DNA from: Vandiemenella viatica
Lineage: Eukaryota > Arthropoda > Insecta > Orthoptera > Morabidae
Assembly (NCBI GenBank): GCA_031002005.1
Contig: CM061918.1
Coordinates: 63,398,531 to 63,462,530 of the forward strand
Direction: 5' to 3'
Length of the DNA: 64,000 bases
This document shows positions 1-11,555 of this stretch, one piece after another; within the stretch, counting starts at the first letter, position 1; every line of letters begins with the position of its first letter. The notes below the pieces were generated by a model that ran no database searches, was not told the DNA's origin, and saw only the letters and a program-made list of their open reading frames with translations. The position numbers and the translations under genes were made by a program.

Positions 1-144
1 CACAGTGACAAGCGCCGTCGTTGCGACGACAACGTCCACCGTTCTGGCATTTGCAGTGTTGGCTGCAGTTGGTGCCGTAGGTATTCTCAGGACACGGGAG
101 TGAACAGTTGGCTCCTGTCCATCCCGGCAGACACCGGCATGCAC
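1..144 (-). CDS. EGF-repeat exon of a Draper/MEGF10-like receptor (partial, runs off window)
   Basis: Minus-strand reading gives an unbroken run of EGF modules, including [12 protein letters not shown] followed by a [10 protein letters not shown] step and CKCQNGGRC. This spacing (CxCxxGWxGxxC, CPxxxYGxxC) is that of the laminin/DSL-type EGF repeats of Draper, MEGF10/11, PEAR1 and SCARF receptors, which bind apoptotic-cell or debris ligands outside the cell. The 3' acceptor is TGCTAG before GTGC at 144, giving a phase 1 start like the three other exons of this gene in the window. It is the most downstream exon seen, and the transmembrane and cytoplasmic parts must lie beyond base 1. The exact paralogue cannot be told from EGF modules alone. 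Confidence 0.88.
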   Translation of the reverse strand, partial: MHAGVCRDGQEPTVHSRVLRIPTAPTAANTANARTVDVVVATTALVTV

Positions 145-1195
145 CTAGCATCAACAACCGCACATATGATTTCCAATAATATTAAAATGAATTATTTTGC
201 TTCATGTTTGAGAATAGTTATTAGATTTTGAATTTATAGAATTATTAGACAGGAAAGTGCTCATGCCTTAATATTAAAAAAAACGTGTTTAAATTCACTA
301 TGAGCAATATATTTAAACTCTAACAAATTAGAATTTTGGTAGTAATCACACAATTTAAAACTGCTTCTAATGTCAGGCTCAAAAGTAACCAATTATCAAC
401 CAGATTCATTGAAGATTAACTGATGAAGATATAAAATGTGACTTTTTTATGCTTTTTTTTTTGTCTCATTGGCACTGACATCATTTGGGGTGAGAGAAGA
501 TTGGGGACAAGGAATAGTCAAGTATTCCTTAGCATTACTGTTCACCCACTGGAATCAGTTGAGGGGAAAAAGGAGCTTCAGTTAGCAATATATCTGACAC
601 TTGTATTGTTCTGGTAAACCAGTTAATATCTTCTCAGTGTGGTGTAATTGTTGTTGTTCCTGAACACTGATAGTTAAAATAGCAGAGAAACTAGTGCTGG
701 TGCCGCAGGTAGCTGATAAACAATAGCAGATGATCTTTAAAATATCATATAGAATTTTTTCTTTTCTCCGAATTACTGATACTGGTATTTGGATTATAAA
801 TATGTTTGCATTGCAGACTAAACCTAATGACTCTATTAGAAACATTCTATCAAATGTAAGGTCTGCCCACAAATTACACAACCCTTTTTTTGTTCCTAAT
901 CTGCAGGGTACCTGTATCATAGCGAGGAAACATTACTTCTTTCACAGCTGAAAACACCTATAAAATCTAAAACCAATCCAACTTTAGATATGAGTATAGA
1001 AAATATGATGTGGCTGATAGACATGTCTAGAGGGTTACGTCTCATTCTGAAAACTGTAACCCATGAAATATGAGGTTCCAAGTGGAATTCTTTTAACAAA
1101 ATGGTATTATTTTCCTTAATAGCAATATGTATTTTTATGATCAAAAGTATATGGAGACTTTCTGTAAACAGATTGTTTAGTGCTCTTCCTCTTAC
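145..1195 (-). other. Intron of the EGF-receptor gene
   Basis: AT-rich sequence between two splice borders. Short open frames here have no recognisable domain. I see no element with clear ends. Confidence 0.7.
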
Positions 1196-1351
1196 CTGTG
1201 ACATGATGGCAGTCTGCCCCATGCTTGCAGGTGCATTTCTTGAGACAATTAAGGCCATATGTGTTACTGGGACAAGGATGCTCGCAGGTCAGCCCAATGT
1301 AGCCTGGTCGACAGACGTATTCGCCAGTCACATGATCACAGGCACGACTAC
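1196..1351 (-). CDS. EGF-repeat exon of a Draper/MEGF10-like receptor
   Basis: This 156-nt exon translates to about 52 residues starting SRACDHVTGEYVCRPGYIGL and continuing with CPSNTYGLNC and CTCKHGADC. It holds the end of one EGF module, one complete module and the start of the next. The acceptor is CTCAG before GTAGT at 1351, and the donor is CACAG then GTAAG at 1196, so it is phase 1 at both ends and can be skipped or duplicated without a frameshift. It follows the exon at 2806-3012 in the transcript and precedes the one at 1-144. Confidence 0.9.
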
Positions 1352-2805
1352 CTGAGGAGAAAGATAACCAAAAATTAAAGCACAGTGGATGTATCAGAAC
1401 ACATTTAATCCCCCCATCACACTAAAGAAATATAATGAACTTCTGGTGTTGATACAGTTGCAGCATATCTTATCAGATCTTTATTTGTATATTTTCTGGG
1501 CATTCTTTCAGATAATTTCATTTTAAATGTGTCGGAATAACATGATGATTGCTACAAGGATGCCAGTTGAAATATAAATTTATATCAAGAAGTACACAAA
1601 AAAAGTTTTACTCACTAGCAATTAAGCCTAATTTTTATCTGACAAAAACTTGAATAATGCCTTTGTGTTCGCATCAGTTATTGCCAGAGTCAGATGCAAT
1701 TGTTAATACTGATATTCCCATTTTTCTGATCAATTTATTTACTATCAAATGAAAGAAGTTGTAAGTATTACAATGATTTACACATGAATGTCAATACTGT
1801 TTCAATTGTATCAACCACACGCATGTGAGAAAGCTAAAAATCAGTAAATTGTCATGAAAACACAACATTTCTGCCATTGGTTCTGCTGTCTTCATCAGGT
1901 GTCACATGACTTCTGATGGTAGTTAGCCTGACACCATCCAGCCATGAAGATTATTGTTAAAATGGAATTGTTCAGATACTAATAGTACTTACAAATAAAG
2001 TGTCCAAAGAAAAAGAGCCAATAAAAACTGGGTAATCTGAAAATGAAAGGATCTCAAAAATTACAAAAGGATAAGGACAGATGGCTGAAGGGAATGTGAA
2101 AGTGTACAAGATAAAATAGTAAATTGGATGGTGTTGGAGTAGTGGAAATCAATGGATAAGCTCATGTTCCATACAGATCAATCCAATGTCTGAAATATTT
2201 ACAAAATGATTGTGATTTACATGACACAGCAGTGTGTCATGAGTGGAGACAGAAAAATCGTTAGTTTGACTCTGTTTAAATTGGTATATTGAATGGTCTG
2301 GTAGCTTAATGGTTGAAGCATTCGCCTTGAAAACCAGGAACCCAGATTCATGTTCAACATTTTATGGGCTCCGCTTTGTTTATGATTCTACTTCTGGTGA
2401 TCTAAATTAGAGCACCCTTCAGATTCTATGTAAGTAGGGACATTTTTTCCCACTTTAGTTAATTAGTTTATGCAGTCATTCTTCAGCTAATCAAATCTAT
2501 TCCACCAGGTTGTTAAGGTCATGGTACTAATTTGAAGATGATCATTTCATCCTGTATGAAAAATACATAAGCTTTCAACTAAGATTGCTGTATTGTGGTG
2601 TTATGGTGGTGGACTTCTGATATAGTAATGGAGCATTATCATAATATCCACTGAATTGAATACACAAAACTTTTGTAGTGCAAAATCAGTATACTGTCAA
2701 CATACCTAAATGAACTGAGATGATCTACTTGAAAACTGAACAAACTATTTGAATTGTAAGATGACTTCATATACTTTTTGCCATTGAACAATGTCATATA
2801 CTTAC
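1352..2805 (-). other. Intron of the EGF-receptor gene
   Basis: AT-rich and mostly featureless. It contains one tRNA-like SINE remnant on the plus strand near 2284-2440, listed separately. No coding frame of note. Confidence 0.65.
2284..2440 (+). repeat. tRNA-derived SINE remnant (second family)
   Basis: The stretch begins with a tRNA-like head (GGTAGCTTAATGGTT reads as an A-box-like block; CCCAGATTCATGTTC stands where a B box would be). The body differs from the more common SINE of this window at 22332. The B box is degenerate and no poly(A) tail or target duplication is clear, so the edges are approximate. Confidence 0.45.
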
Positions 2806-3012
2806 CGTAGACAGTATCTGGGCATTTCTGCTTGCAGCCAAGCCCATAGTAACCTGGCTTGCAAGGCTGAGAACAGTTAAGACCCTCCCAGCCTGCAGAG
2901 CACATGCACTCTCCCGTCTGGGGGTCGCACGAGCTGTTGTTTTGGCAATTGCAGCGCTGTGAGCAATTTTCACCATACATGCCTTCTTCGCATCGGGTCT
3001 CACACCTGACTC
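2806..3012 (-). CDS. EGF-repeat exon of a Draper/MEGF10-like receptor
   Basis: A 207-nt exon (69 codons) opening GVRCETRCEEGMYGENC and continuing with CNCQNNSSCDPQTGEC, CSAGWEGLNC and CKPGYYGLGC. It covers about one and a half EGF modules. Acceptor TTTTGTAG precedes GAG at 3012 and donor CTACG/GTAAG falls at 2806, giving phase 1 on both sides. Cysteine spacing matches the flanking exons, so this is one gene rather than scattered hits. There is no frameshift or stop. Confidence 0.9.
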
Positions 3013-3705
3013 CTACAAAATCCGTTATGAAGTAGTTTATATTAGAAACTCCAAAATAATGTTGAAACTATATTAAATTGCAGCTAATCAGGAAGAAAAT
3101 ATTTTTCTGTGTAACTTATATCAATAGTTTCTTCTCAGGGACATACTGAAATGTCAAAAGTTTCCATTATGACATATTAAATACTAATGAGGTTAATATA
3201 AAAACTCACAATTCTGTCTGCAAGACAGATAAAAACATGACAGTACGCACAAACATTTTTGTATGAGTAGGTGGAAATTTAACAGTTGTCATTTCAGTTA
3301 TAGGAAATCATCTACAATGTGGCAACTCACTCCATTCACAGGAGGAATTAGATGCAACTTAAATGAAGAACATGGCCATAGATCATGACTAAACACAGTG
3401 ATTAGCTTACAATTGTTGGTTTCAACATTTTTTAAAAGAAAAATTAGTTATTACATATTGATATTTTCTTTTGCTATAAATTTTACAGGAATTTCATTAC
3501 TAGTGAAACAAAATGCTTCATTTCACAAGTTTCAGAGTTAACAACTAATTGAAATCACGGTAATTACAGCAAGAAATTAGGATGGGTTCTTAATTGGTTT
3601 GTGTTAAGATAACATATATTTTATTTATATCAATCAACTGAATCTGACTTGGGCATCTAAATCAGGATTCCATGAATCTCACTTCAATAACTGTGATAAA
3701 TTGAA
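3013..3705 (-). other. Intron of the EGF-receptor gene, unique part
   Basis: AT-rich; nothing recognisable before the inverted Penelope ends that begin at about 3706. Confidence 0.6.
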
Positions 3706-4440
3706 CTAGCGTATAACAACGTTTACACAATTTATAATCATTTCAGTTAATAATGAGTTAAAGGTAACAATGGAAGGAAAGAACTGCCGCGAGTCAATAT
3801 TTATATCAAAAGGAGATAAAATACATCCAACACTCACCAAAGTTGAAGGAAGGAGGGTAGCAGTAACACAAAATGACACACAAATAAAGAAAATACAAAA
3901 TTTTGGGTAAAGATCCTTTTTCACGTAGAAAGAAGTAAGTGGCTGGGCTTGCGCAAGACTTGCGTTTGACGCAGCCTCTGATAGAATGAAATAGACACTG
4001 GAGGTGAGGGGGGGGGGGGAGCAATGATAATACAACCACGAGTGTAAATCATAAGAAAGATTAAAATAATCATTCAAAAAATGATAGTAATAAAAAAATA
4101 TATAATTGAAAATTTTTGAAATAAGGTTCATAACTATATATGAAACTATTGTGCTGGCCAGTGATGGGTGTATAGGATGAGGATGGAAGATATTAATGCA
4201 AATTAAGTCCTGGGGGATGTGTTGATATGCCAATTTCCACTTGTGGAGTTCAGATTGGGAGGTAGTGTTTGGAAGTACTCTAATGGCTCTGACTGTGAAG
4301 AAGTTATTAAGGTCACGGGTGTTGTGAGTACTGGCATGGTGAGCAACAGGGAGGTCCAGGTTTTGGGAGTAAACAGTTTGTCTGTGACCATTCATTCTGA
4401 TGGATAACGAGTTTTAGGTAAGGCCAATGTAGGAACTTGG
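3706..4440 (-). pseudogene. Penelope-like element 3' end (GIY-YIG remnant), left arm
   Basis: Minus-strand frames give the end of the Penelope GIY-YIG endonuclease domain: a NGHRQTVYSQN stretch, then FTVRAIRVLPNTTSQSELHKW and LAYQH. The same residues occur in the fuller copy at 55106-56595. The reading is broken, and the 3' untranslated tail with its cytosine-rich tract and the CATATAAATATTG-like block lies towards 3780. It forms an inverted pair with 4490-5150. It sits in an intron of the EGF-receptor gene, on that gene's strand. Confidence 0.75.
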
Positions 4441-4489
4441 AAGTGGAGCCAGGTGAGCTGGTATTTGAGATGGATGGTTGTACAAGTGG

Positions 4490-5150
4490 CATGACCTATT
4501 ATGGGGTAGGTTTTACCAGTAGTAGGGTTACTATAGGTAGTGGTAGGTGGATGCATACTGCAAGTGCCAGTACTCAAAACACCTACGACCTTAATAACTG
4601 CTTCACAGTCAGAGCTGTTAGAGTACTTCCAGACACTACCTCCCAATCTGAACTCCACAGGTGGGAATTGGCATATCAACACATCCTGCAGACAAGACAT
4701 CCCCCAGGCCTTAATTTCCATTAATATCTCCCATCCTCACCCTATACACCCATCACTGACCAGCACAGTAATTTCATATATAGTTATGGACCTTATTTCA
4801 AAAAATTTCAATTATATTTTTATTTATTTATATTTTTATTACTATTATTTTTTCAATGATTATTTTAATCTTTCTTATGATTTACACTTGCCGTTATATT
4901 ATCATTGCTCCCCCCTCCCCCCCACCTCCGACAGTCTATTTCATTCTATCAATGGCTGTGTCGAATGCAAGTCTTGCGCAGGCTCAGCCACTTACTTCTG
5001 TCTATGTGAAAAATGGATTTTTACCCGAAATATTGTATTTTCTTTGTTTGTGTTTCGTTTTGCATTACTACTCTCCTCCTCCCTTCAGCTTTGATGAGTG
5101 TTGGGTGTATTTTATCTGTCCTTTCCATATAAATATTGAGTTAAATATGG
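4490..5150 (+). pseudogene. Penelope-like element 3' end (GIY-YIG remnant), right arm
   Basis: Plus-strand frames give the same endonuclease end, CFTVRAVRVLPDTTSQSEL then RWELAYQHI, followed by a long 3' tail that matches the left arm base by base in reverse orientation, including the polypyrimidine tract near 4911-4926 and the ATATAAATATTGAG end near 5128. It is only the last part of an element; the reverse transcriptase is absent. Confidence 0.75.
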
Positions 5151-5293
5151 ATAATCCATCACAAAACAGAATCACAAATCATAATTCAAATAACCTGAAA
5201 AAAGCCAATTTTTGATCACCAAAAATATTAATCAAAGCTTTATGCGTAATGTATTTGTAAGTTTTTATACAGATACAGTTTAAGGAAGATTAC

Positions 5294-5458
5294 CATTCCA
5301 GTCAGGTTTGCAAATACAGCGGCCTGTAGCAGAATCACACCCAATGCTGTTATCGTCGTGGCACTGGCAGATCTGTGTGCAGCCGTGGCCGAACCAGCCC
5401 AATTCACAGCGCTGCTCACAAACCTCACCCACGTAGCCTGGCTGACATGTGCAAGTAC
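5294..5458 (-). CDS. EGF-repeat exon of a Draper/MEGF10-like receptor (most 5' exon seen)
   Basis: A 165-nt exon reading GTCTCQPGYVGEVCEQRC, then CELGWFGHGC, CQCHDDNSIGC and GRCICKPDWNG. The donor is AATG/GTAATC at 5294; the acceptor is TTTCAG before GTACT at 5458. Both ends are phase 1. The exons further upstream in the gene, including the EMI domain and signal peptide expected for Draper/MEGF10, were not found between here and the end of the window. They may lie beyond it or be hidden among repeats. Confidence 0.9.
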
Positions 5459-6022
5459 CTGAAATACACATACATTTGAAAGAACATGTACATCCCTACA
5501 TGTGTAAATCAAAAATTTCTTACATTTTGATGATTTAGCTCCGGATACCCATAGTGTAGACAATTTGTCCACTATAGTTTAAAATTGTAAACTATTCAAT
5601 GAAAAATGAGCAATTTTACCCATCTATTTATTGTAAATACAACTTAAATTGTATTTTCATTATGTTCAGATCAGCATAACATGCCCCATATTAGTGAGAC
5701 GGTGTGTAATAAAGTCAACATCCTACGATTATTTTTTTCAACAGTTACACTAGTATACAGTAAAAAGCCTATGGAAAACAAAATTTTCACTTATTTATGG
5801 AAACCTTTATTATTATTTGGAAATAAAGTGGTCATGTATTGCAATACAATAGTTCAAAGAGATAAAAGCTACTCACTGTTTGGCAGAAAAAGCTAGACAA
5901 ATGTTGTGTATAACCTGTTGCAGGAAAGACCAATACACAACAGTTGCATATCCAACAACTTACTGATAAATAATTTCATCTTAGACGAATAACTAATTTA
6001 AATGCCATGACTCTTACACCTT
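5459..6022. other. Non-coding stretch up to the LTR element
   Basis: AT-rich, probably intron of the EGF-receptor gene. No recognisable element or exon. Confidence 0.5.
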
Positions 6023-8356
6023 TGTAAGGTATCCCTCATTCTATTTTCAATATTTGGTTAGAATCGGGCCGAGTTTTGGGTTAACTGTAGTATCCGGTAC
6101 CACACTTTAAATCAAGTTAACAGCATTTCCGGTATAATAAAGTGAATAAATAACCCATAAACAATGTAAATAACACCTAAACTGCATTAAATCAACGATA
6201 TTTCTATAGGAAATAGGTAATCTCATGTAGAAGCAAGATCATAATAACAGATACTAACATTGGTTGGCGAGATATTTTGAACCGATTTAAACGAAGTAAA
6301 TGTTGAATAATTGCAAATAATATGCATAAATAAACCTTTTATCATGTCTAAGACACATCATTCCAGAGATAAATAAGTAATATCCATACATGAAAAATTT
6401 AACCATAAAAATCTTGACAGATATCAGTTTTGGTATTTTTGAAGTGAATTTCACACAGTAAAGGCAATAAAGAACCTATAATACACAGGCCTAGACGCAC
6501 TATAACCATAACTCCACATTTAAATACCGTTTAGTAGGTAATTTTAAAGAAATAAACTGGATGATAAAATAACAGTCTGAAGTAAAAATGAAAATAATTC
6601 ATTGTAATGTAATATGACCATGTTGAGGCCCCAAAAGCAGCAATAATAATTCCTGAGATAGCCTAGTAGATAAATTAACAGGTTTCTGATAGTTTTAAAG
6701 CATCTAATAACCACAAGAAGTAATTATATTGGATTTTTAATACTCATTTTGCTTAAACAGTTCACATACATAATCTTGGTCTTTTAAGTAGTTTCAAGAC
6801 TTTAAAAGTAGAAAAACAAGCAGTAAATAAAATAATCTTTCAATTTTAATAGGTTTTAAATAGTTTCAGTCCGTAGAATATGAAATATCAGTGAGTAAAT
6901 AGACGCCGGTAAATCGATCAATTTGTCCAACTTTTAGGAATGAATTCCACCACTTTAAAGCCATTTCAAGAGCACTAATGACATTTAAATACTAGCTAAC
7001 ACACATAATTGATTTTTTAAATACATTTGAGGACATTTCACTAACCTGTTTTATGTTAATCCAATCGTAAAGTAACTGGCTATAATCACTGCACATAGAA
7101 AATGTTTCTACACCAATTGTAAACACTGCCACACAATATAAAGTAGAGAATAAATTAAAACAGCCATAAAGCGAAGTAAATTCAATTAAATCTGATAGTT
7201 TCCAGCACTCTAAGTATTTTTAAATATAATTTTAACACGTAAAAATTGAACACCCAGTTTTGGCAATTTATCATTCAAAAGCCTACTTGAATTCCGCGTT
7301 AAAGAGTAGCTTGTTTTAACAATCCATTCCTTTAGCTCCACACATATTAATTTCACGCAATTTAAGGCCATAGTACCGATGTTATAATTTTCCTAACATT
7401 CACTTGACATAAAACACACGTGTAAATCACTAAATAATTTATTGTGTCTCAGATATGGCACTTACAAAGATAAAATAAACTCCAGAATAAGCAGTTGAAT
7501 GCAGGCTTTACGGTGATAATTTTTCCGGCTCGCTAATCCATAAACTTTCGGAGCTATAAATAAAAACATGAATAATAGCCACATTTGACTGTTAGATTTT
7601 TTCGGTTTCCCATAACTCAACAGATTTAAACAAAGTTCACATTGAGAGACAGTCTAAAATCAGGAGTAATATTTTAAACATAATTCCGTGAGAATTACTA
7701 AAGCCGATTCTTAATAAGGATATAATTGAACACTGATTTAAGTGGTAGGCAAACTAACACATCCATATTTGGTAATTTGTTGAAGACCAATGTACCACGT
7801 GACCTCAAGTTAATATAAGGCAACTAAGAGGCGGGAAGTTGGTCGGCCGTCTGCAGTGTCATTAGTAACTCGGTGGTGAACGCACGTCGGGTGGCTCCGC
7901 TCGGTCTGGCGGAACGGGCTGGTCCATGAACCAACCGGTGACGAAGGAACGCGAGAAACAGCAGCCATGTTGTAGTTTTGTGGTGAACATTTACTAACCA
8001 AGCAACTAGTCAGTTACATTCAGTCTTTGGGGGTTTTAAAGGTCGCGTTGCTCTGGAATCTCAACTTGTAATTTTTGGAGACGATTTCAATCCGATTGCC
8101 TGTGCTAACAGTGTTTTATAACATTCATGTGAAAATTTGGAAGAATATATGACTTTTGATTTCGACTTGAGGTTTTTATTTCGTAGCATACTACCTTTCT
8201 TGCAGAAGGTTAAGCCTGCAAGTGGCGACTGTGGTCATCTGAACTGTTAGCAATAGAAAATACTACACGGTTTCATAACTTTAGAATTTCTTGGAGGACA
8301 CCTGGTTCAGGTGATATTAGCTGTTACCAACCCCCGGAGCAGCTTTGTCCCTGACA
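6023..8356 (+). repeat. 5' LTR (2334 bp)
   Basis: TG...CA ended. Compared with the 3' LTR, differences that I can see are a G/A change near 6719, a rearranged few bases near 7393 (ATTCACTTGACAT versus TTCACTCTGCAT), a 1-base indel in GGGTGGCTCCG near 7890 and a short divergent stretch just before the end. The region after about 7820 is GC-richer than the rest. Confidence 0.92.
7814..7819 (+). promoter_or_regulatory. TATA-like box of the 5' LTR
   Basis: TATAAG, about 540 bp before the LTR end and just ahead of the GC-richer segment that would form the R/U5 region. The same block lies at 10822-10827 in the 3' LTR. Assigned by position and base composition only. Confidence 0.45.
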
Positions 8357-8374
8357 TGGCGACCGTGACAGGAC
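8357..8374 (+). promoter_or_regulatory. Primer binding site of the LTR element
   Basis: TGGCGACCGTGACAGGAC starts immediately after the CA end of the 5' LTR. TGG pairs with the CCA end of a tRNA, and the rest looks like a tRNA-Arg acceptor complement; the tRNA identity is from memory of Gypsy-type elements and should be treated as tentative. Confidence 0.7.
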
Positions 8375-9031
8375 TTGGGCGTTGAGCCTATTTGTGAGCA
8401 AAAGTGAACAGGACTTGGGAAGTGTAACCCATTTGTGAGCAAAGAATGAAAAAGTAGAATTTAGAACGTTCATGTAACGAAAGACAGAGAAAGGCAAAGC
8501 CTCATAATTTCTGTGAATAACACAAGTTTTTGCAAAACACATGATTTTTCCCTAGTGAAACACATGTAACCTTTTTTTCTTTTTCTCTCGTAAGTTTTAG
8601 GTTTAAGATGTTGTTTTTATTTTTTCTTTGTTTGTAATTTTTTAACGATTTAGGTTAAGAACCATTATTTTCTGAACATGATATTGATCCATTTTGTCCA
8701 TATGGAACTTGGGATAATTTTTGAGATTTTTGTAATGTTTGCATACTTATAATGTTGATATTTTGCATTTATATATGATTTTGACATTGATGAGTTAAGA
8801 GTGTGAGTGAGTGAACATTTCAGTATTTTTTTGTAATAATTTTGGTATGAATGGAGACCAGAGCAACCGCACAGGTTTAGGATAGGATTAGTTTTGGGAA
8901 TTTTTCCAAATTTTTGGGAGTTTTTCAGTAATTTTTTTTTTGGGACTTTTAAATTTCTTTTTGGGGTTTTCTTTCTTTTAAGATGTTCAGCCAGTTTTTG
9001 TTCCAAAAATGACTTCAATCTTCAGGGGGCA
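8357..9031 (+). other. Internal region of the LTR element, no coding capacity
   Basis: 675 bp with no supported frame on either strand. It carries an imperfect direct repeat of about 43 bp near 8371-8447 (AGGACTTGGG ... CATTTGTGAGCAAA) and then a T-rich stretch. The purine run at 9021-9031 is the polypurine tract that would prime plus-strand synthesis. Confidence 0.75.
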
Positions 9032-11363
9032 TGTAAGGTATCCCTCATTCTATTTTCAATATTTGGTTAGAATCGGGCCGAGTTTTGGGTTAACTGTAGT
9101 ATCCGGTACCACACTTTAAATCAAGTTAACAGCATTTCCGGTATAATAAAGTGAATAAATAACCCATAAACAATGTAAATAACACCTAAACTGCATTAAA
9201 TCAACGATATTTCTATAGGAAATAGGTAATCTCATGTAGAAGCAAGATCATAATAACAGATACTAACATTGGTTGGCGAGATATTTTGAACCGATTTAAA
9301 CGAAGTAAATGTTGAATAATTGCAAATAATATGCATAAATAAACCTTTTATCATGTCTAAGACACATCATTCCAGAGATAAATAAGTAATATCCATACAT
9401 GAAAAATTTAACCATAAAAATCTTGACAGATATCAGTTTTGGTATTTTTGAAGTGAATTTCACACAGTAAAGGCAATAAAGAACCTATAATACACAGGCC
9501 TAGACGCACTATAACCATAACTCCACATTTAAATACCGTTTAGTAGGTAATTTTAAAGAAATAAACTGGATGATAAAATAACAGTCTGAAGTAAAAATGA
9601 AAATAATTCATTGTAATGTAATATGACCATGTTGAGGCCCCAAAAGCAGCAATAATAATTCCTGAGATAGCCTAGTAGATAAATTAACAGGTTTCTGATA
9701 GTTTTAAAGCATCTAATAACCACAAGAAATAATTATATTGGATTTTTAATACTCATTTTGCTTAAACAGTTCACATACATAATCTTGGTCTTTTAAGTAG
9801 TTTCAAGACTTTAAAAGTAGAAAAACAAGCAGTAAATAAAATAATCTTTCAATTTTAATAGGTTTTAAATAGTTTCAGTCCGTAGAATATGAAATATCAG
9901 TGAGTAAATAGACGCCGGTAAATCGATCAATTTGTCCAACTTTTAGGAATGAATTCCACCACTTTAAAGCCATTTCAAGAGCACTAATGACATTTAAATA
10001 CTAGCTAACACACATAATTGATTTTTTAAATACATTTGAGGACATTTCACTAACCTGTTTTATGTTAATCCAATCGTAAAGTAACTGGCTATAATCACTG
10101 CACATAGAAAATGTTTCTACACCAATTGTAAACACTGCCACACAATATAAAGTAGAGAATAAATTAAAACAGCCATAAAGCGAAGTAAATTCAATTAAAT
10201 CTGATAGTTTCCAGCACTCTAAGTATTTTTAAATATAATTTTAACACGTAAAAATTGAACACCCAGTTTTGGCAATTTATCATTCAAAAGCCTACTTGAA
10301 TTCCGCGTTAAAGAGTAGCTTGTTTTAACAATCCATTCCTTTAGCTCCACACATATTAATTTCACGCAATTTAAGGCCATAGTACCGATGTTATAATTTT
10401 CCTAACTTCACTCTGCATAAAACACACGTGTAAATCACTAAATAATTTATTGTGTCTCAGATATGGCACTTACAAAGATAAAATAAACTCCAGAATAAGC
10501 AGTTGAATGCAGGCTTTACGGTGATAATTTTTCCGGCTCGCTAATCCATAAACTTTCGGAGCTATAAATAAAAACATGAATAATAGCCACATTTGACTGT
10601 TAGATTTTTTCGGTTTCCCATAACTCAACAGATTTAAACAAAGTTCACATTGAGAGACAGTCTAAAATCAGGAGTAATATTTTAAACATAATTCCGTGAG
10701 AATTACTAAAGCCGATTCTTAATAAGGATATAATTGAACACTGATTTAAGTGGTAGGCAAACTAACACATCCATATTTGGTAATTTGTTGAAGACCAATG
10801 TACCACGTGACCTCAAGTTAATATAAGGCAACTAAGAGGCGGGAAGTTGGTCGGCCGTCTGCAGTGTCATTAGTAACTCGGTGGTGAACGCACGTCGGGT
10901 GAGCTCCGCTCGGTCTGGCGGAACGGGCTGGTCCATGAACCAACCGGTGACGAAGGAACGCGAGAAACAGCAGCCATGTTGTAGTTTTGTGGTGAACATT
11001 TACTAACCAAGCAACTAGTCAGTTACATTCAGTCTTTGGGGGTTTTAAAGGTCGCGTTGCTCTGGAATCTCAACTTGTAATTTTTGGAGACGATTTCAAT
11101 CCGATTGCCTGTGCTAACAGTGTTTTATAACATTCATGTGAAAATTTGGAAGAATATATGACTTTTGATTTCGACTTGAGGTTTTTATTTCGTAGCATAC
11201 TACCTTTCTTGCAGAAGGTTAAGCCTGCAAGTGGCGACTGTGGTCATCTGAACTGTTAGCAATAGAAAATACTACACGGTTTCATAACTTTAGAATTTCT
11301 TGGAGGACACCTGGTTCAGGTGATATTAGCTGTTACCAACCCCCGGCGAACTAGTCCCTGACA
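9032..11363 (+). repeat. 3' LTR (2332 bp)
   Basis: Begins TGTAAGGTATCC right after the polypurine tract and ends CCCTGACA. Nearly identical to 6023-8356 throughout. Confidence 0.92.
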
Positions 11364-11555
11364 CTGGATTGGTTAATTTGTTGGGGGATGGAACAGTCGA
11401 AGGTAAGAACTGTAGAAGAAGATAGAATTAGAATATATGAAGCAGATAATTGAGGATGTGGGTTGTAAGGGATGTGTAGAGATGAAGAGGTTAGCACAAG
11501 ATAGGAAGGATTGCATCAAACCAGTCAAAAGACTCATGACAGAAAAAAAAAAAAA
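11364..11555 (+). mobile_element. 3' tail of a non-LTR retrotransposon with poly(A)
   Basis: The block AGGTTAGCACAAGATAGGA ... GCATCAAACCAGTCAAAAGAC ends in a 13-A run at 11543-11555. It resembles the 3' end of a widespread insect RTE/R1-type element that I recognise from orthopteroid genomes. Only the tail is present, as expected of 5' truncation. The LTR element abuts it at 11363. Confidence 0.55.

Larger units (their letters stand above)
6023..11363 (+). mobile_element. Non-autonomous LTR retrotransposon, long LTRs and 675-bp interior
   Basis: Two direct copies of one sequence, each starting TGTAAGGTATCCCTC and ending CCCTGACA, flank a short interior. The interior starts with a primer-binding-site-like TGGCGACCGTGACAGG directly after the first LTR and ends with a purine-rich TTCAGGGGGCA directly before the second. 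No gag, protease, RT or integrase frame exists in the 675 bp between them. I see only a handful of differences between the LTRs, so insertion or LTR homogenisation is recent. The layout is that of a LARD/TRIM-like element, probably mobilised by a Gypsy-type partner. No target duplication is seen (ACCTT before, CTGGA after). Confidence 0.9.

Noticed and set aside
1864..1900. Hammerhead-ribozyme-like CTGATGA ... GAAA pattern on the minus strand
   Set aside because: Core letters are there (CTGATGA at 1898-1892, GAAA at 1871-1868), but I could not pair a stem II between them. A covariance-model search would decide.
8665..9018. Minus-strand 117-codon frame in the LTR-element interior
   Set aside because: Lysine-rich low complexity from T-rich sequence; runs against the element and has no domain.
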